Assembly: GCF_014698835.1 (NCBI RefSeq)
Contig: NZ_JACJTU010000028.1
Coordinates: 34,548 to 98,547 of the forward strand
Length of the DNA: 64,000 nucleotides
Direction of reading: 5' to 3'
Source: Nostoc paludosum FACHB-159
GTDB lineage: Bacteria > Cyanobacteriota > Cyanobacteriia > Cyanobacteriales > Nostocaceae
Program-made: the position numbers and the translations under genes
Notes under the pieces: generated by a model
Told to the model about the DNA's origin: nothing
Databases searched by the model: none
The model's input: the letters and a program-made list of their open reading frames with translations, nothing else
Shown: positions 43,407 through 52,924 of the stretch, piece after piece
How the letters are laid out: every line of letters begins with the position of its first letter
Numbering within the stretch: the stretch's first letter is position 1

Positions 43407-45740
43407 TTAAACGTGAATACGCAAGGTTAAGACAACTTTAGCAGTTGTAGATGTGGGAACTATCCAAAGCAAGAGCGATCGCTTAATTTTCTCCACTACA
43501 GCTGCATCTTTTTGGGTTGATGCTTCTTCATCCAACATTATCCCAGCTACCCGACCTTTGTTGACGGTGAACTCGAAAACAATTTCACCACCAAAGCCTG
43601 GGGGTAAATTTATTTGTTCTAAGTGTTGGGTTAAGTCAGCAATTGTCGCTTCATCCAAACCAGCGGCGCTGACGACTTCTAACTGGTGAGAGATGGGCGC
43701 TGTTACTTTTGGCGATAGTGGCGCTAATTTTTTTTGCTTTTTTTTCTTTACCGTCGGCCTTTGCCGAAGAAAATCTGGAGCTTCTGCTGAAACTGGCGCT
43801 GGCGCTGGTGTCATTGGTGCAATTGAAAATGCTATTTGGCGCATAACAGCACCATTGGGAGGACTGCCAAATACTCCTTCGTAACTAACAGCTTCCGGCA
43901 TTTCCACTGGCACCTGCATAGACAGATATTCGCTTCCTGGTTCAACTCGCACGTCATCGCTGACGGCAACAAAAGCAGTGTATTGAGAAAGTAATTGATA
44001 AGTTAAAGCTGTTTCTGTAACTGCTTCTACACCAGCTTTGGTTTCATAATTCACCATTTGATTCATCAAGTCTTTAATACAAGAACGTCCCCATAACTGT
44101 GCTACAGCTGGATTTCCTGTTTCCTCAAATGTGAGGTGAAACGTTTTTTCATAGTGCTTACCGCCCGCAGCAATGCCGGAAATTTGCAGATTACCGCTGG
44201 CTTTATCTTGTTTGCGACCAAACAAAACTAATGGTTGTTCGCTGAATAAATCAGGCGCTATTTTTGGGTAAATTATAGGCGATTCTGTATCGCCTTGCCA
44301 AGAAATTTGAATATTCGTCAGTACAGGATTGTTGATTTGTTTGTAGAACTTTTCGGCAACTTCTTGTGTGGGTTCATCATGACGAATAATTCTAGATATT
44401 CCCCGGCCGATTTCGGCAATACGATTCAATAAAAAACGGTTAACTGAACTACCAGCACCGAAACTATAAAGGCGATTTCCCACTTGGAGATGCTTTTGTA
44501 CCTCTGCCAAAATCTCATTTTCGTTGCCGATGTAGCCATCGGTTAGCAGTACAACAGAGCGCAATCTTCCGGTTGGTGTGGGGAAATTTATGGCTGTACG
44601 AATGCCACTGAGCATTTCTGTGCCGCCAGAAGCTCGCAAATTATTAATATGAGCGATCGCTTTGGCACGATTTTCTGCTGTATTCGGTAGAGGTGTCTTT
44701 GATAACTCCCTGACAGTATTAGAAAAATCGAGAATTGTAAAAGTATCATTGGGGTTCAACCCATTAATAAATTGCCGCATCAATTCTTGACACTTTCGCA
44801 ACGGATCGCCTGATTGGGAACCAGAAGCATCCACTAAAAAAACGACATCTTTGGGGACAATTTCATCAGTAGAATATTCTAAAGCTGGAATTAAATATAT
44901 AGCAAAATGTCCGCCGCGATCGTCAGCTTGGGTTAATACTGTGGATTGAGTTTCTTGGCCGGAAACTTGATAGCGGAGAATTAAATCTTTGTTGGGAATT
45001 GTATCTTCGCCAGCTAATTGAACCCGCACTATTTGACTTGAATGTTCAATTTTTAATTGATGAGAAGGAGAACGCACTTGAGAAATTGGTAAACCTGCAT
45101 CAATTTCCACTGTGACATTAATATCATGACGCGATCTCATTCCTTCTGGCACTACAGGCGGTGTAATCCGAGAAGCATCAGGAACTCTATCTGTGTCGCC
45201 GCTATTATCTATGGTTGTTCCAGAAATATATCTTGGCCCCACCACCATCGGGAAAACAAATTCGTAGTTTCCCGCCTCAAATTTTAAACTTTCAGTGTAA
45301 CGAATTGTGACATCAATTTGTTCGCCAGGTTTGATGTTAGCCAGAGATTGGGTAAAGATGTTATCTCGTTCTTGTTCTAGAAGTCCTGCGGTGCGTCCTT
45401 CTTGTTTTGCCTTCTCATAGATTTGTTGCGCTTCTTCACGTTTTTTAATATTACCTTTAATAGTGCGATCGCCTATTTTAATTTCCATATCATCCACCGC
45501 CGCCTCATCAGGTAACGGAAAGATATACACTGCTTCTAAAGGCTGCGTGAAGGGATTTTCAAAGCTTTGAATCACCTCAACTCGTGACAAATTACCTGCA
45601 ACTTTCGCTAATACTTCTGTATGCTTGAGGGGAAAAACTAGCTTTTCTCCTTGAGGGGATTGGACGTACAAACCGCCTAATTGTTGGTTTTTAGCACTTA
45701 CTGTATTCATAGGTTTGATAAATTCTTTTGGATTCAACAT
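43407..45740 (-). CDS. VIT and von Willebrand A domain protein
   Basis: A 777-residue protein. An inter-alpha-trypsin-inhibitor (VIT) domain lies at about residues 20-150: YVQSPQGEKLVFPLKHTEV, then SFENPFTQPLEAVYIFPLP. A vWA domain lies at about 293-460, with an intact metal-ion site DASGS near residue 302 and a later NLRASGGTEM. A region of about 230 residues follows, including a Pro/Ala and a KKKKQKK stretch. The C-terminus (LPPGFGGEIVFEFTVNKGRV) recalls a TonB-like or AgmX-type C-terminal domain. No signal peptide is visible. VIT-vWA proteins probably mediate metal-dependent protein contacts. An alternative start is the ATG at residue 11. It diverges from the HTH gene by 65 bases. Confidence 0.88.
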   Translation of the reverse strand: MLNPKEFIKPMNTVSAKNQQLGGLYVQSPQGEKLVFPLKHTEVLAKVAGNLSRVEVIQSFENPFTQPLEAVYIFPLPDEAAVDDMEIKIGDRTIKGNIKKREEAQQIYEKAKQEGRTAGLLEQERDNIFTQSLANIKPGEQIDVTIRYTESLKFEAGNYEFVFPMVVGPRYISGTTIDNSGDTDRVPDASRITPPVVPEGMRSRHDINVTVEIDAGLPISQVRSPSHQLKIEHSSQIVRVQLAGEDTIPNKDLILRYQVSGQETQSTVLTQADDRGGHFAIYLIPALEYSTDEIVPKDVVFLVDASGSQSGDPLRKCQELMRQFINGLNPNDTFTILDFSNTVRELSKTPLPNTAENRAKAIAHINNLRASGGTEMLSGIRTAINFPTPTGRLRSVVLLTDGYIGNENEILAEVQKHLQVGNRLYSFGAGSSVNRFLLNRIAEIGRGISRIIRHDEPTQEVAEKFYKQINNPVLTNIQISWQGDTESPIIYPKIAPDLFSEQPLVLFGRKQDKASGNLQISGIAAGGKHYEKTFHLTFEETGNPAVAQLWGRSCIKDLMNQMVNYETKAGVEAVTETALTYQLLSQYTAFVAVSDDVRVEPGSEYLSMQVPVEMPEAVSYEGVFGSPPNGAVMRQIAFSIAPMTPAPAPVSAEAPDFLRQRPTVKKKKQKKLAPLSPKVTAPISHQLEVVSAAGLDEATIADLTQHLEQINLPPGFGGEIVFEFTVNKGRVAGIMLDEEASTQKDAAVVEKIKRSLLLWIVPTSTTAKVVLTLRIHV

Positions 45741-45805
45741 AAACCTAGACTAACCAAAGCAACAAGCAACTGTAACCTAACCACTCTTAGGAGTTTTGTT
45801 AGGAT

Positions 45806-46927
45806 ATGGGGGAGAAGTTGATAAATCCAACAATGACACCAATTCCCCAACTCTTTGCACAAGCTGAAAATGACTGGAATTTAGCAAGGTTGTGTCAAGA
45901 TCTCACCTCTGCAAAACAGCAAATTTCTGGGAAACCAAAACAACTTACACCATTGGAAATAAATTGCTTGAGGGGATTACTTTGCGGTTATAGTCCTACT
46001 GAAATAGCTGCTATAATGAATCGGGAAGTTAGAGGTTTACGAGTTGATTTATCTAGAGGATTGTATCGCTATATCGAAGTACTAACTAACCGACCTTCTA
46101 ATACTTTAAAAGACTGGAGAGAAGTTGCTGACTGGCTAGCAAAAGCTAACTATAAAATCGGTTTCTCTCATCATAATTCGCAAAATAATGATTCGTCACT
46201 TAAAATTGTTGATGTTTCTCTTGAAGGTTCTGTTAATTCTTGTGTAATTGATTTAAAAGTCCGTAATATTGGCGATCGCGTTGCTTTTTTGAAAAATGCT
46301 AAATTTTTATTTCATGATGTATGGATGCTGAAAAGTTGGGTTTTACCTAAACTTGAAAAAAATAAGCAGCAAGCTTATCCACCAGCACCTGCTATGGCAA
46401 CGCAGCGGAGCAGAACTGTTCCACCTAGCTGTGATTACCAAGTTTCTTTACCTGCAACTTTAAATTTTGATGTTACTTTACCATTTAATTTTTGTACAGG
46501 AAATTATTTAAATCCACAATCAAAAGTTGTTTATATTGAAAATATAAAAATTTCTCAGTGCGTAAGTTGTAATGATGTAGATAGATTTACGTTTACTTTA
46601 TTTTTGCCAAAAAGTGAACAAGAAGTGTCTAGTAATGAACACGCACCATATTTGCTACGCACATCATATATTTATAATTTTAAACTAGAACTTATTTACG
46701 ATGAAGATAATAAAAGTATTGAATCTTCTGATTTAATTATTTTGTTGGAACCAAAATATCCAGAAAATATAGAGACACGAGAATTTTTAATAGAATCTGA
46801 TTCCAAACTTCCTACGGAAATGAAAAAATGGAGTCAGGATAATCTAGAGTTACTAACGGCAATAGCCAAAATAAAAGGCCTTATGAATTCATCATTGAAT
46901 TCTTTAATAAGAATAGCGGTGCATTAG
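45806..46927 (+). CDS. unknown protein with N-terminal helix-turn-helix
   Basis: A 373-residue protein. Residues 45-85 (LTPLEINCLRGLLCGYSPTE, then IAAIMNREVRGLRVDLSRGL) form a LuxR/sigma-4-like helix-turn-helix. The surrounding N-terminal 110 residues resemble the N-terminal HTH module common in cyanobacterial signalling and vMAP-type proteins, here without an attached ATPase. Residues 120-373 are beta-rich and not recognisable, with a candidate beta-sandwich (VDVSLEGSVNSCVIDLKVRN) and a pair CVSC at about 253-256. The gene is AT-richer toward its 3' end than its neighbours. It diverges closely from the VIT-VWA gene, suggesting joint regulation. A second ATG (45833) is a possible start. Confidence 0.72.
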   Translation: MGEKLINPTMTPIPQLFAQAENDWNLARLCQDLTSAKQQISGKPKQLTPLEINCLRGLLCGYSPTEIAAIMNREVRGLRVDLSRGLYRYIEVLTNRPSNTLKDWREVADWLAKANYKIGFSHHNSQNNDSSLKIVDVSLEGSVNSCVIDLKVRNIGDRVAFLKNAKFLFHDVWMLKSWVLPKLEKNKQQAYPPAPAMATQRSRTVPPSCDYQVSLPATLNFDVTLPFNFCTGNYLNPQSKVVYIENIKISQCVSCNDVDRFTFTLFLPKSEQEVSSNEHAPYLLRTSYIYNFKLELIYDEDNKSIESSDLIILLEPKYPENIETREFLIESDSKLPTEMKKWSQDNLELLTAIAKIKGLMNSSLNSLIRIAVH

Positions 46928-47034
46928 GCTAAAGCCTAACACACCCTACTTGGTATTGAGCCGAAATCCCACAGCGTTAGCGAATTTATTAAAAGAATGG
47001 TTTTTGGAAACTGACGCTACGGGAACGCTAAAAG

Positions 47035-47643
47035 TTATAACCAATATTTGGGATATGTTCTCTCGTGCGCCAGATTATTGAATACTACGGCACAGAGTAC
47101 CAAAATTATCGAACCTTCTAAGGCAGGAGTTAAAAGAAATTGCCAGTCGGGTTTCGTCATCATTACAACTAATGCAACTGCTCCGGAAGGAGGGTGTAAA
47201 GTTGCAGTAAGCTGCATCATACCAATGGCTGTAGCTACGGCCATTCCCATTGCCCAAGGTTCTGAACCGAAAAGATGCAGAATAGTCAGGCTAACTAATG
47301 CCGCCACAAGATTCCCACCAATTACATTCCGAGGTTGGGCTAAAGGACTGTCAGGTACACCAAAGATCAATACGCTAGTAGCGCCAAAGGGAGCCATCAA
47401 CAAAGGAGAATTAGTTTTTACAGAAAGGTAAGCCGTTATAGCTATTCCAATAAAACTACCGCACCAACTCCAAAATATGTGTCTGTGGTGGGGTCTATCT
47501 AAACAAAATGAACGCCTAGTTCCACGTATTTTAAAGCAGTAGTTTTTCCATCTCTCCTGAACATTTTGATAATTTAACCTCGCTAGATAGCTTGAAGAAA
47601 TCCGCCCTTTGGGTAAATAACCTTTCATAATTCTCCAGAGCAA
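47035..47643 (-). CDS. HPP-family membrane protein
   Basis: A 202-residue membrane protein with four or five hydrophobic segments and the defining motif TLHPPSGAVALVVM, plus LMAPFGATSVLIFGVPDSPLA and QPRNVIGGNLVAAL. HPP proteins in cyanobacteria and chloroplasts have been linked to nitrite transport, so uptake of nitrite is the best guess, though not all members are tested. The N-terminus (about 50 residues, basic) precedes the first helix. Two perfect hairpins lie in the 110 bases upstream of the start on the coding strand. No nitrate or nitrite reductase gene is adjacent. Confidence 0.87.
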   Translation of the reverse strand: MLWRIMKGYLPKGRISSSYLARLNYQNVQERWKNYCFKIRGTRRSFCLDRPHHRHIFWSWCGSFIGIAITAYLSVKTNSPLLMAPFGATSVLIFGVPDSPLAQPRNVIGGNLVAALVSLTILHLFGSEPWAMGMAVATAIGMMQLTATLHPPSGAVALVVMMTKPDWQFLLTPALEGSIILVLCAVVFNNLAHERTYPKYWL

Positions 47644-48047
47644 CTACAACCAACAGTCCTCAACACAAAAAAATTCCTTGTATTTACTGCTTTAGCTAAT
47701 TTTTGTCAGCAAATTAGCTAAAAAAGTACATAAATTCTGTCAATAGACAGAATTTTAAATTAGAGTTATCAGCTAAAATTTTCATCTGACGAACAGAATA
47801 TTTAAGCCATAAATCAGCATTTTTGTCAGTAAAAAATTCAAATTCATTGATTTAAAACTTTGATTACTACAAAATATCATGATTTCATGACATATAATTT
47901 CCAAAATATCCTTTGAAGCCGATGGAGGAAATATAAAATTTATACAAATAAGTTATTAAGCCTATAAGATTTATTTATATTTGTATCTGGCTTTGGGATT
48001 TAGCTCGTGTAATTGACTTTCCTTGAAATCTGCTGTAATTAATTTAC
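47644..48047. other. intergenic region upstream of the HPP gene
   Basis: Very AT-rich spacer between two minus-strand genes. Holds two inverted repeats listed separately, near the HPP start. The rest, 47760-48047, shows no gene or repeat. Confidence 0.5.
47691..47755 (-). promoter_or_regulatory. two adjacent perfect hairpins upstream of the HPP gene
   Basis: Stem 1: tttagctaattt (47691-47702) pairs with aaattagctaaa (47711-47722). Stem 2: aaattctgtc (47732-47741) pairs with gacagaattt (47746-47755) around aata. They lie 48-112 bases before the start codon, where a leader RNA or a dimeric repressor site would be. The function is inferred. Confidence 0.5.
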
Positions 48048-49112
48048 TTATTTAACAAATACTAATCCACTATATAAATGAAAAGCGGAGTCCCAATTAG
48101 TTTGTTCTCTACGAAATAGGTGAATGTGAGATTCAATTTGATCGAGCATTTCTGTTTGATCTAATGCTGTATCTGCAAAGGGTGTAAAATCTGACCAAGT
48201 TTTGACTTGAGGTAGTTGCTGGCCAATCCAATTTGATAAACTATTCCAATTAATTCTGATTGTATTTTGGCTAGCTTGAGGAATGATTTCTAAACCTTGC
48301 TGAAATTCATAGCCGTTATCATAAAGTCGCAAAATAGAACGTCTAGCAGGTAGGTGTAAATCACAAAAATGAGCATAGTCTTGTGTTTGAGTTTTCCGTT
48401 CTAGTTTACCGTGAGCGTCAACGTCTACAACTTGTTCAAAAATGGGCAAAAGTCCTACTACTCTTGCTGTAACTTCTGACCAATCAAAAGTTAAAGAACC
48501 GAGTTGATTTGTTTGGTTACAGCAAACAACAGTAGCTTTTAATTTAGATTCGGAAAAATATTTGACTTGAAAAACTTGAATTTGTTGAATGGCGGTTATT
48601 GTTGTCCAAAAACAGGGAATACCAGCTTGCTGTAGCTGTTCGCCGTAAAATTTTAGTTCTCCCACTTGTCCAGTGCGGTAAAATTTCCAGCCACGACTCG
48701 GTAGCATTAGCCGTGCGCTGTAAGGATCTATTTGCATAATCTGGGCAAATTTTCGAGATGCTTCTGCTTTGAGTTCGTTATCAAGAGGTTCTAAGATTAA
48801 TACGCCAAGTTCGGTGTTATTAGGTTCGGATGTTGCTTTTGCAATGGCCCGTTGTCTTTGTTCTTGCTCAATTTCTTGCAACCGTCGCAAACCTTGTCGT
48901 GCTAGCGTCACTATTCTGGTGTTCCTTGTATCTCGCAGCAGCTGTCGATAAATTATTTCTGCATCTTGGTACTTTCCAGATACTTCGTGCAGCCTAGCGA
49001 GATAAAATTGCACCCAAGGATTTTCCGGCGATTCTTTTTGCAGCTGTTTGAGTAATTTAGCAGCTGTTTGATAGTCTTTATTGTCAAAGGCGATCGCAAC
49101 TTGTTCAATCAT
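48048..49112 (-). CDS. tetratricopeptide-repeat protein of unknown function
   Basis: A 354-residue protein. Residues 1-75 hold two TPR-like helical hairpins (AFDNKDYQTAAKLLKQLQKE; FYLARLHEVSGKYQDAEIIYR), followed by a basic helix. The remaining 270 residues form a domain I do not recognise (SARLMLPSRGWKFYRTGQVG; FTPFADTALDQTEMLDQIE), apparently alpha/beta and rich in Gln. No signal peptide or membrane segment. TPR parts normally hold protein partners, so an adaptor or assembly role is possible. It starts 64 bases from the stop of rsmE on the same strand and may be co-transcribed with it; a repeat unit sits between them. Confidence 0.75.
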   Translation of the reverse strand: MIEQVAIAFDNKDYQTAAKLLKQLQKESPENPWVQFYLARLHEVSGKYQDAEIIYRQLLRDTRNTRIVTLARQGLRRLQEIEQEQRQRAIAKATSEPNNTELGVLILEPLDNELKAEASRKFAQIMQIDPYSARLMLPSRGWKFYRTGQVGELKFYGEQLQQAGIPCFWTTITAIQQIQVFQVKYFSESKLKATVVCCNQTNQLGSLTFDWSEVTARVVGLLPIFEQVVDVDAHGKLERKTQTQDYAHFCDLHLPARRSILRLYDNGYEFQQGLEIIPQASQNTIRINWNSLSNWIGQQLPQVKTWSDFTPFADTALDQTEMLDQIESHIHLFRREQTNWDSAFHLYSGLVFVK

Positions 49113-49136
49113 ATTTCAATATACACACTAGAGTAA

Positions 49137-49168
49137 TCTCTCGCGCCTCTGCGTCTCTGCGTGAGCTA
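49137..49168. repeat. dispersed ctctgcg repeat
   Basis: cgcctctgcgtctctgcgtg is the same family as 11226-11276 and lies between rsmE and the TPR gene. Confidence 0.5.
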
Positions 49169-49176
49169 TAACTCAT

Positions 49177-49905
49177 TTATACTTCACAAGCTGCGGTAAT
49201 CAAGGATAATGCTACTACTGGTGCTGTCACTGCTCTGAGGATACGGCGACCAAGGGAAACAGGTTGAAATCCAACTCCGATCGCATTTTCAACTTCTTGT
49301 GTTGTCCATCCGCCTTCTGGCCCGGTAGCAATGACAATTTTTTCTTGTCCTTGGTGCTGTAAACAATCTTTTAAATGGGGAAATTCACCACGAGCCACAC
49401 AAATATATTGCTGGCTATTCACCAATGACAAATTACTAATAGCTGATGACAAACCTGTGCTAAAAGTAACAGGTTCTAAAATTGTCGGTACGAATGAACG
49501 TTCTGATTGCTCGGCGGCTTCCGCTGCGATGCGTCGCCAGCGTTCGAGTTTTTGGGGACTGGGATGAAGCAAAGTGCGATCGCTCAACACTGGTGCAATA
49601 CAAGTTACTCCCAATTCAGTACAGCAGCGCACGATTTCATCGAATCCATTGCCTTTGGGTAACGCCACCATCAGCGTAATCGATACAGGTAATTCAGTTT
49701 CTACTGAGATGGATTCTAAAAGTTGTGCTTGTTCTCCTGTTAGCTGTGCCAACCACGATTTTCCTTTACCGTCCATTGCAATAAAGCGATCGCCTTCACG
49801 CAAACGCAACACCCGCCCTAAGTAATGTTGCTGTTCTTTGGTAAGGAAAATTTGCTGTTGCTGGAGTTGGGAAGGTGCGATCGCAATTCTTTGCAGTTGA
49901 GACAT
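49177..49905 (-). CDS. rsmE: 16S rRNA (uracil-1498-N3)-methyltransferase
   Basis: A 242-residue SPOUT-class RNA methyltransferase that methylates U1498 in helix 44 of 16S rRNA with S-adenosylmethionine. N-terminal PUA-like RNA-binding part: QQHYLGRVLRLREGDRFIAM. C-terminal knot motifs are intact: VALPKGNGFDEIVRCCTELG, then VIATGPEGGWTTQEVENA, then LGRRILRAVTAPVVAL, where the SAM-binding loop sits. Length is normal. It is followed by the TPR gene on the same strand. The start is the ATG at 49905; upstream is a short divergent spacer before the PEP-CTERM gene. Confidence 0.95.
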   Translation of the reverse strand: MSQLQRIAIAPSQLQQQQIFLTKEQQHYLGRVLRLREGDRFIAMDGKGKSWLAQLTGEQAQLLESISVETELPVSITLMVALPKGNGFDEIVRCCTELGVTCIAPVLSDRTLLHPSPQKLERWRRIAAEAAEQSERSFVPTILEPVTFSTGLSSAISNLSLVNSQQYICVARGEFPHLKDCLQHQGQEKIVIATGPEGGWTTQEVENAIGVGFQPVSLGRRILRAVTAPVVALSLITAACEV

Positions 49906-50104
49906 CGGATTGAGGATTTTAGTTAATAGACACCACGTTTGCTACTTTAGTTTTGGTCAATACTAAATAAAATTACTGTAAAAAATACACCTTCATCTTT
50001 TAATATTTAATGATTTTTTCGTAAAAAGGGTGTGTCAGTAATTCTCAGTAGTTAATATTTTTATGTATCGTAATTAATTAAATTCTCAGGATTAAGTTAG
50101 TTTT

Positions 50105-50815
50105 ATGGCTATTTCAAGTTTAGTGAAAAATTTGTCTCTAGCTACTGTAGGAACTGTGGCTATGACTTTAGTAGCAATTCAGCAGGCTTCTGCAAGTCCC
50201 TTAATCAATGGAGATTTTGAAACTGGAGACCTGACTGGGTGGACAACTTTTACTACACCTAATGGTACGGTAGGCCCCGGTTTTCCAAATGTTGTTCCTT
50301 TCGATACGAATAATGATGGCATTCCAAGCAACAGCGCTCGGTTCCGCGTAGGTGAAGTTGATTTTACTGGTCAGTACGCTGGAGGTGGCATTTTTCAAAT
50401 TGTTAATCTTTTAGCGGGAGATTTGACGATCTCTGCTGACATAGCATCTACACTTGAGGAAAGGACTAATGCAAGCGGGGGTAAGGTTGATTTACTTTTC
50501 GATAATGTTCTTTTAGATACTTTTGACTTTCTTGATATTGATGCAAGCTTGCCAGAATTCAGTAAACTTGTAGGTACTTTGTCTAACGTTACTGCTGGAA
50601 CACATGAAATTCGGTTTTTATTTACGCGTCCTGCGCTACAAGACGGCCGCATCGAGACACCAGTACAATACATAGATAATATTGTGATTTCTGGAACTGC
50701 TACGAAATCTGTTCCGGAACCTACTTCAATGTTAGGTCTGTTAGCAGTCGGTACAATTGGTGTAAATTTTATTATGAAGCGCCAACAGCAACAAAAAGCT
50801 ACAGTTAAAGCATAG
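50105..50815 (+). CDS. PEP-CTERM sorting-domain exported protein
   Basis: A 236-residue secreted protein. A Sec signal peptide covers about residues 1-31 (VGTVAMTLVAIQQASA). The mature part begins NGDFETGDLTGWTTF, typical of beta-sandwich carbohydrate- or surface-associated domains. The C-terminus is a PEP-CTERM signal: VPEPTSMLGLLAVGTIGVNF, then a basic MKRQQQQKATVK tail. Such tails direct proteins through an exosortase-type sorting step to the cell surface or extracellular matrix in exopolysaccharide-making bacteria. No exosortase gene is in the window. The specific ligand is unknown. Confidence 0.9.
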   Translation: MAISSLVKNLSLATVGTVAMTLVAIQQASASPLINGDFETGDLTGWTTFTTPNGTVGPGFPNVVPFDTNNDGIPSNSARFRVGEVDFTGQYAGGGIFQIVNLLAGDLTISADIASTLEERTNASGGKVDLLFDNVLLDTFDFLDIDASLPEFSKLVGTLSNVTAGTHEIRFLFTRPALQDGRIETPVQYIDNIVISGTATKSVPEPTSMLGLLAVGTIGVNFIMKRQQQQKATVKA

Positions 50816-51007
50816 ATTCTAAGTCAGAGTTAAATAAACTTTTTCCTTGACTACCACACTGAATTTGGTACTTAACCAACTTGAAAGCTGTTGTAGTTGT
50901 AAGTTATTCAAAATATCTCTGAATTAATGGGGAGGTAAGAAAATATTACCTCCCCCTAACTCAACCCTACCAGTTAAGAAATAACAGGGTAAACATGAGG
51001 ATATTAC

Positions 51008-52924
51008 TTATGAAAGACTCTGGAAGTAAACCTCTAAGGCTTCGGTTACCAACTGAGTCATTGGCTTACCTTGGCTTTCGGATACTTCCTTCAACTTGCC
51101 ATAGATATCAGCTTTCAAATTTACCCGATGGCGTGATTTGTTCGCACCATTAAATGTGCCAGGTTCGTAGGTGGCGCTAAATTCGCGGATGGCATCAAAA
51201 CCAACGCGATCGCAAAAATCACCAAAGCTTTCTTTTGATTTCTTTGATTTCTTAAAGTAAACAAAAATTGGCTCTAGGACGCTTTCCAAGTCATTATGGT
51301 GCAGCTTCTCCACGTAAGGTTGTGCCAGTCGTGTCTGATTTGCCGAACCTCCTAACCACAATTGGTAACTTTCTGGGGCGCTACCCACCAAGCCTAATTC
51401 CGCCATGTAGGGACGAGCGCAGCCATTAGGACAGCCTGTCATCCTTACCACAAAATGTTCTTTTTGTAAACCAACTTTATTCAACAGAGCGCGAATTCGC
51501 TCCAAAATCCCCGGTATTGCGCGTTCTGACTCAGTAATTGCCAAGCCGCAGGTAGGCAAAGCAGGGCAAGCCATTGAATAGCGTTCTAAAGGTTCGATTT
51601 TTCCAGGGTCAGAAACCACACCGTGACGGCTGAGAATTTCGTCAATGGTTTCTTTGTTACCTGGTTCGATATCGTAAAAAATCAGATTTTGGTGGGGCGT
51701 CAGGCGGATGGGCAAGTTAAATTGCTCGACAATTTCCCGTAAAGCGGTTTTGAGTTGAAACGCACCTTCATCTTTAATGCGACCATTGTCAATGGAAATT
51801 CCTAAGAATAGCTTGCCATCGCCTTGTTCGTTCCAACCGAGGAAGTCCTGATATTTCCACTCTGGTAGTGATTTGAAGGGTGTAAGTGGTTTGCCAAAGT
51901 ATTCTTCAACTTGGGCGCGGAATTTATCTAAACCCCAATCGTTGATTAAATATTTTAATCTGGCGTGACGGCGGTCAGTGCGATCGCCATAATCTCTTTG
52001 GGTAGCTACAATCGCTTTTACTATGTCGTAAACGTCTGCTTTTGCTACATAGCAAATTGGATCTGCTAGCCTAGCGAAAGTTTCTCCTTTGTTGTGTGTT
52101 CTGCCTAAGCCACCGCCAGCAAAGATATTAAATCCTTCTAACTCTCCCTTCTTATTGGTAATTACCACCAAAGTCAGGTCTTGAGAATATAAATCAACCG
52201 AATTATCTCCCGGTACAGTCACGCAAACTTTGAACTTGCGGGGCATGTAGTGAGTGCCGTAAATCGGTTCTTCGTTGTCATGAATAATTGTGCCATTGCC
52301 ATTGCGCGATCGCGCGGCTGTCACCTCTGGATTTTCCTCACCACTTATTGCCTTTTCGCCATCTAACCAAATTTCGTAATAAGCGCCTGTTTGTGGGGAA
52401 AGCAAATCAGCAATATTCTGGGCATATTCCCAAGCATACTGGTAATCGCGCCGATTTTTGAACGGCGCTGGTGGTGCCATCACATTGCGGTTGATATCGC
52501 CGCAGGCACCCAAAGTCGAACCCAGGTTGTTGACAATGGTGGCAATTGCTGTTTTGAGATTCTTCTTTAAAATTCCGTGCAGTTGGAAACCTTGACGCGT
52601 GGTGGCTCGTAACGTGTGGTTACCATACTCATCAGCCAGTTTATCTAAAGCCAGATACAGCTGCGGCGGCACCAAACCACCAGGGTTTTTCGTCCGCAGC
52701 ATAAACTGGTAATCTTTCTCCTGTCCCTTAGTGCGGTTGTCGCGGTTATCCTGTTGATAAGAGCCGTGAAACTTCAACAGTTGCACAGCGTTTTCACTAA
52801 AATGAGTAGTATCTTCAAGAATCTCAGTTGCTACAGGTTCGCGCAAAAAATTGCTATTTTCCTTAATTACTTCTACTTTAGAAGGCTTACGGCTAGCGAC
52901 GGGGGAAGGAGCAGAGTTAACCAT
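51008..52924 (-). CDS. sir: ferredoxin-dependent assimilatory sulfite reductase with RHH-like tail
   Basis: A 638-residue siroheme/4Fe-4S enzyme that reduces sulfite to sulfide with electrons from ferredoxin, the last reductive step of sulfate assimilation. The four cluster cysteines are C453 and C459 (CPALPTCGLA), and C498 and C502 (TGCPNGCARP). The siroheme-domain pattern of two half-repeats is complete. The C-terminal 40 residues (about 598-638: RHRVNLKADIYGKLKEVSE, then PMTQLVTEALEVYFQ) go beyond the enzyme core and look like a ribbon-helix-helix DNA-binding unit. Plant chloroplast sulfite reductase is known to bind DNA, which makes the tail notable. The gene stands alone. Confidence 0.95.
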   Translation of the reverse strand: MVNSAPSPVASRKPSKVEVIKENSNFLREPVATEILEDTTHFSENAVQLLKFHGSYQQDNRDNRTKGQEKDYQFMLRTKNPGGLVPPQLYLALDKLADEYGNHTLRATTRQGFQLHGILKKNLKTAIATIVNNLGSTLGACGDINRNVMAPPAPFKNRRDYQYAWEYAQNIADLLSPQTGAYYEIWLDGEKAISGEENPEVTAARSRNGNGTIIHDNEEPIYGTHYMPRKFKVCVTVPGDNSVDLYSQDLTLVVITNKKGELEGFNIFAGGGLGRTHNKGETFARLADPICYVAKADVYDIVKAIVATQRDYGDRTDRRHARLKYLINDWGLDKFRAQVEEYFGKPLTPFKSLPEWKYQDFLGWNEQGDGKLFLGISIDNGRIKDEGAFQLKTALREIVEQFNLPIRLTPHQNLIFYDIEPGNKETIDEILSRHGVVSDPGKIEPLERYSMACPALPTCGLAITESERAIPGILERIRALLNKVGLQKEHFVVRMTGCPNGCARPYMAELGLVGSAPESYQLWLGGSANQTRLAQPYVEKLHHNDLESVLEPIFVYFKKSKKSKESFGDFCDRVGFDAIREFSATYEPGTFNGANKSRHRVNLKADIYGKLKEVSESQGKPMTQLVTEALEVYFQSLS

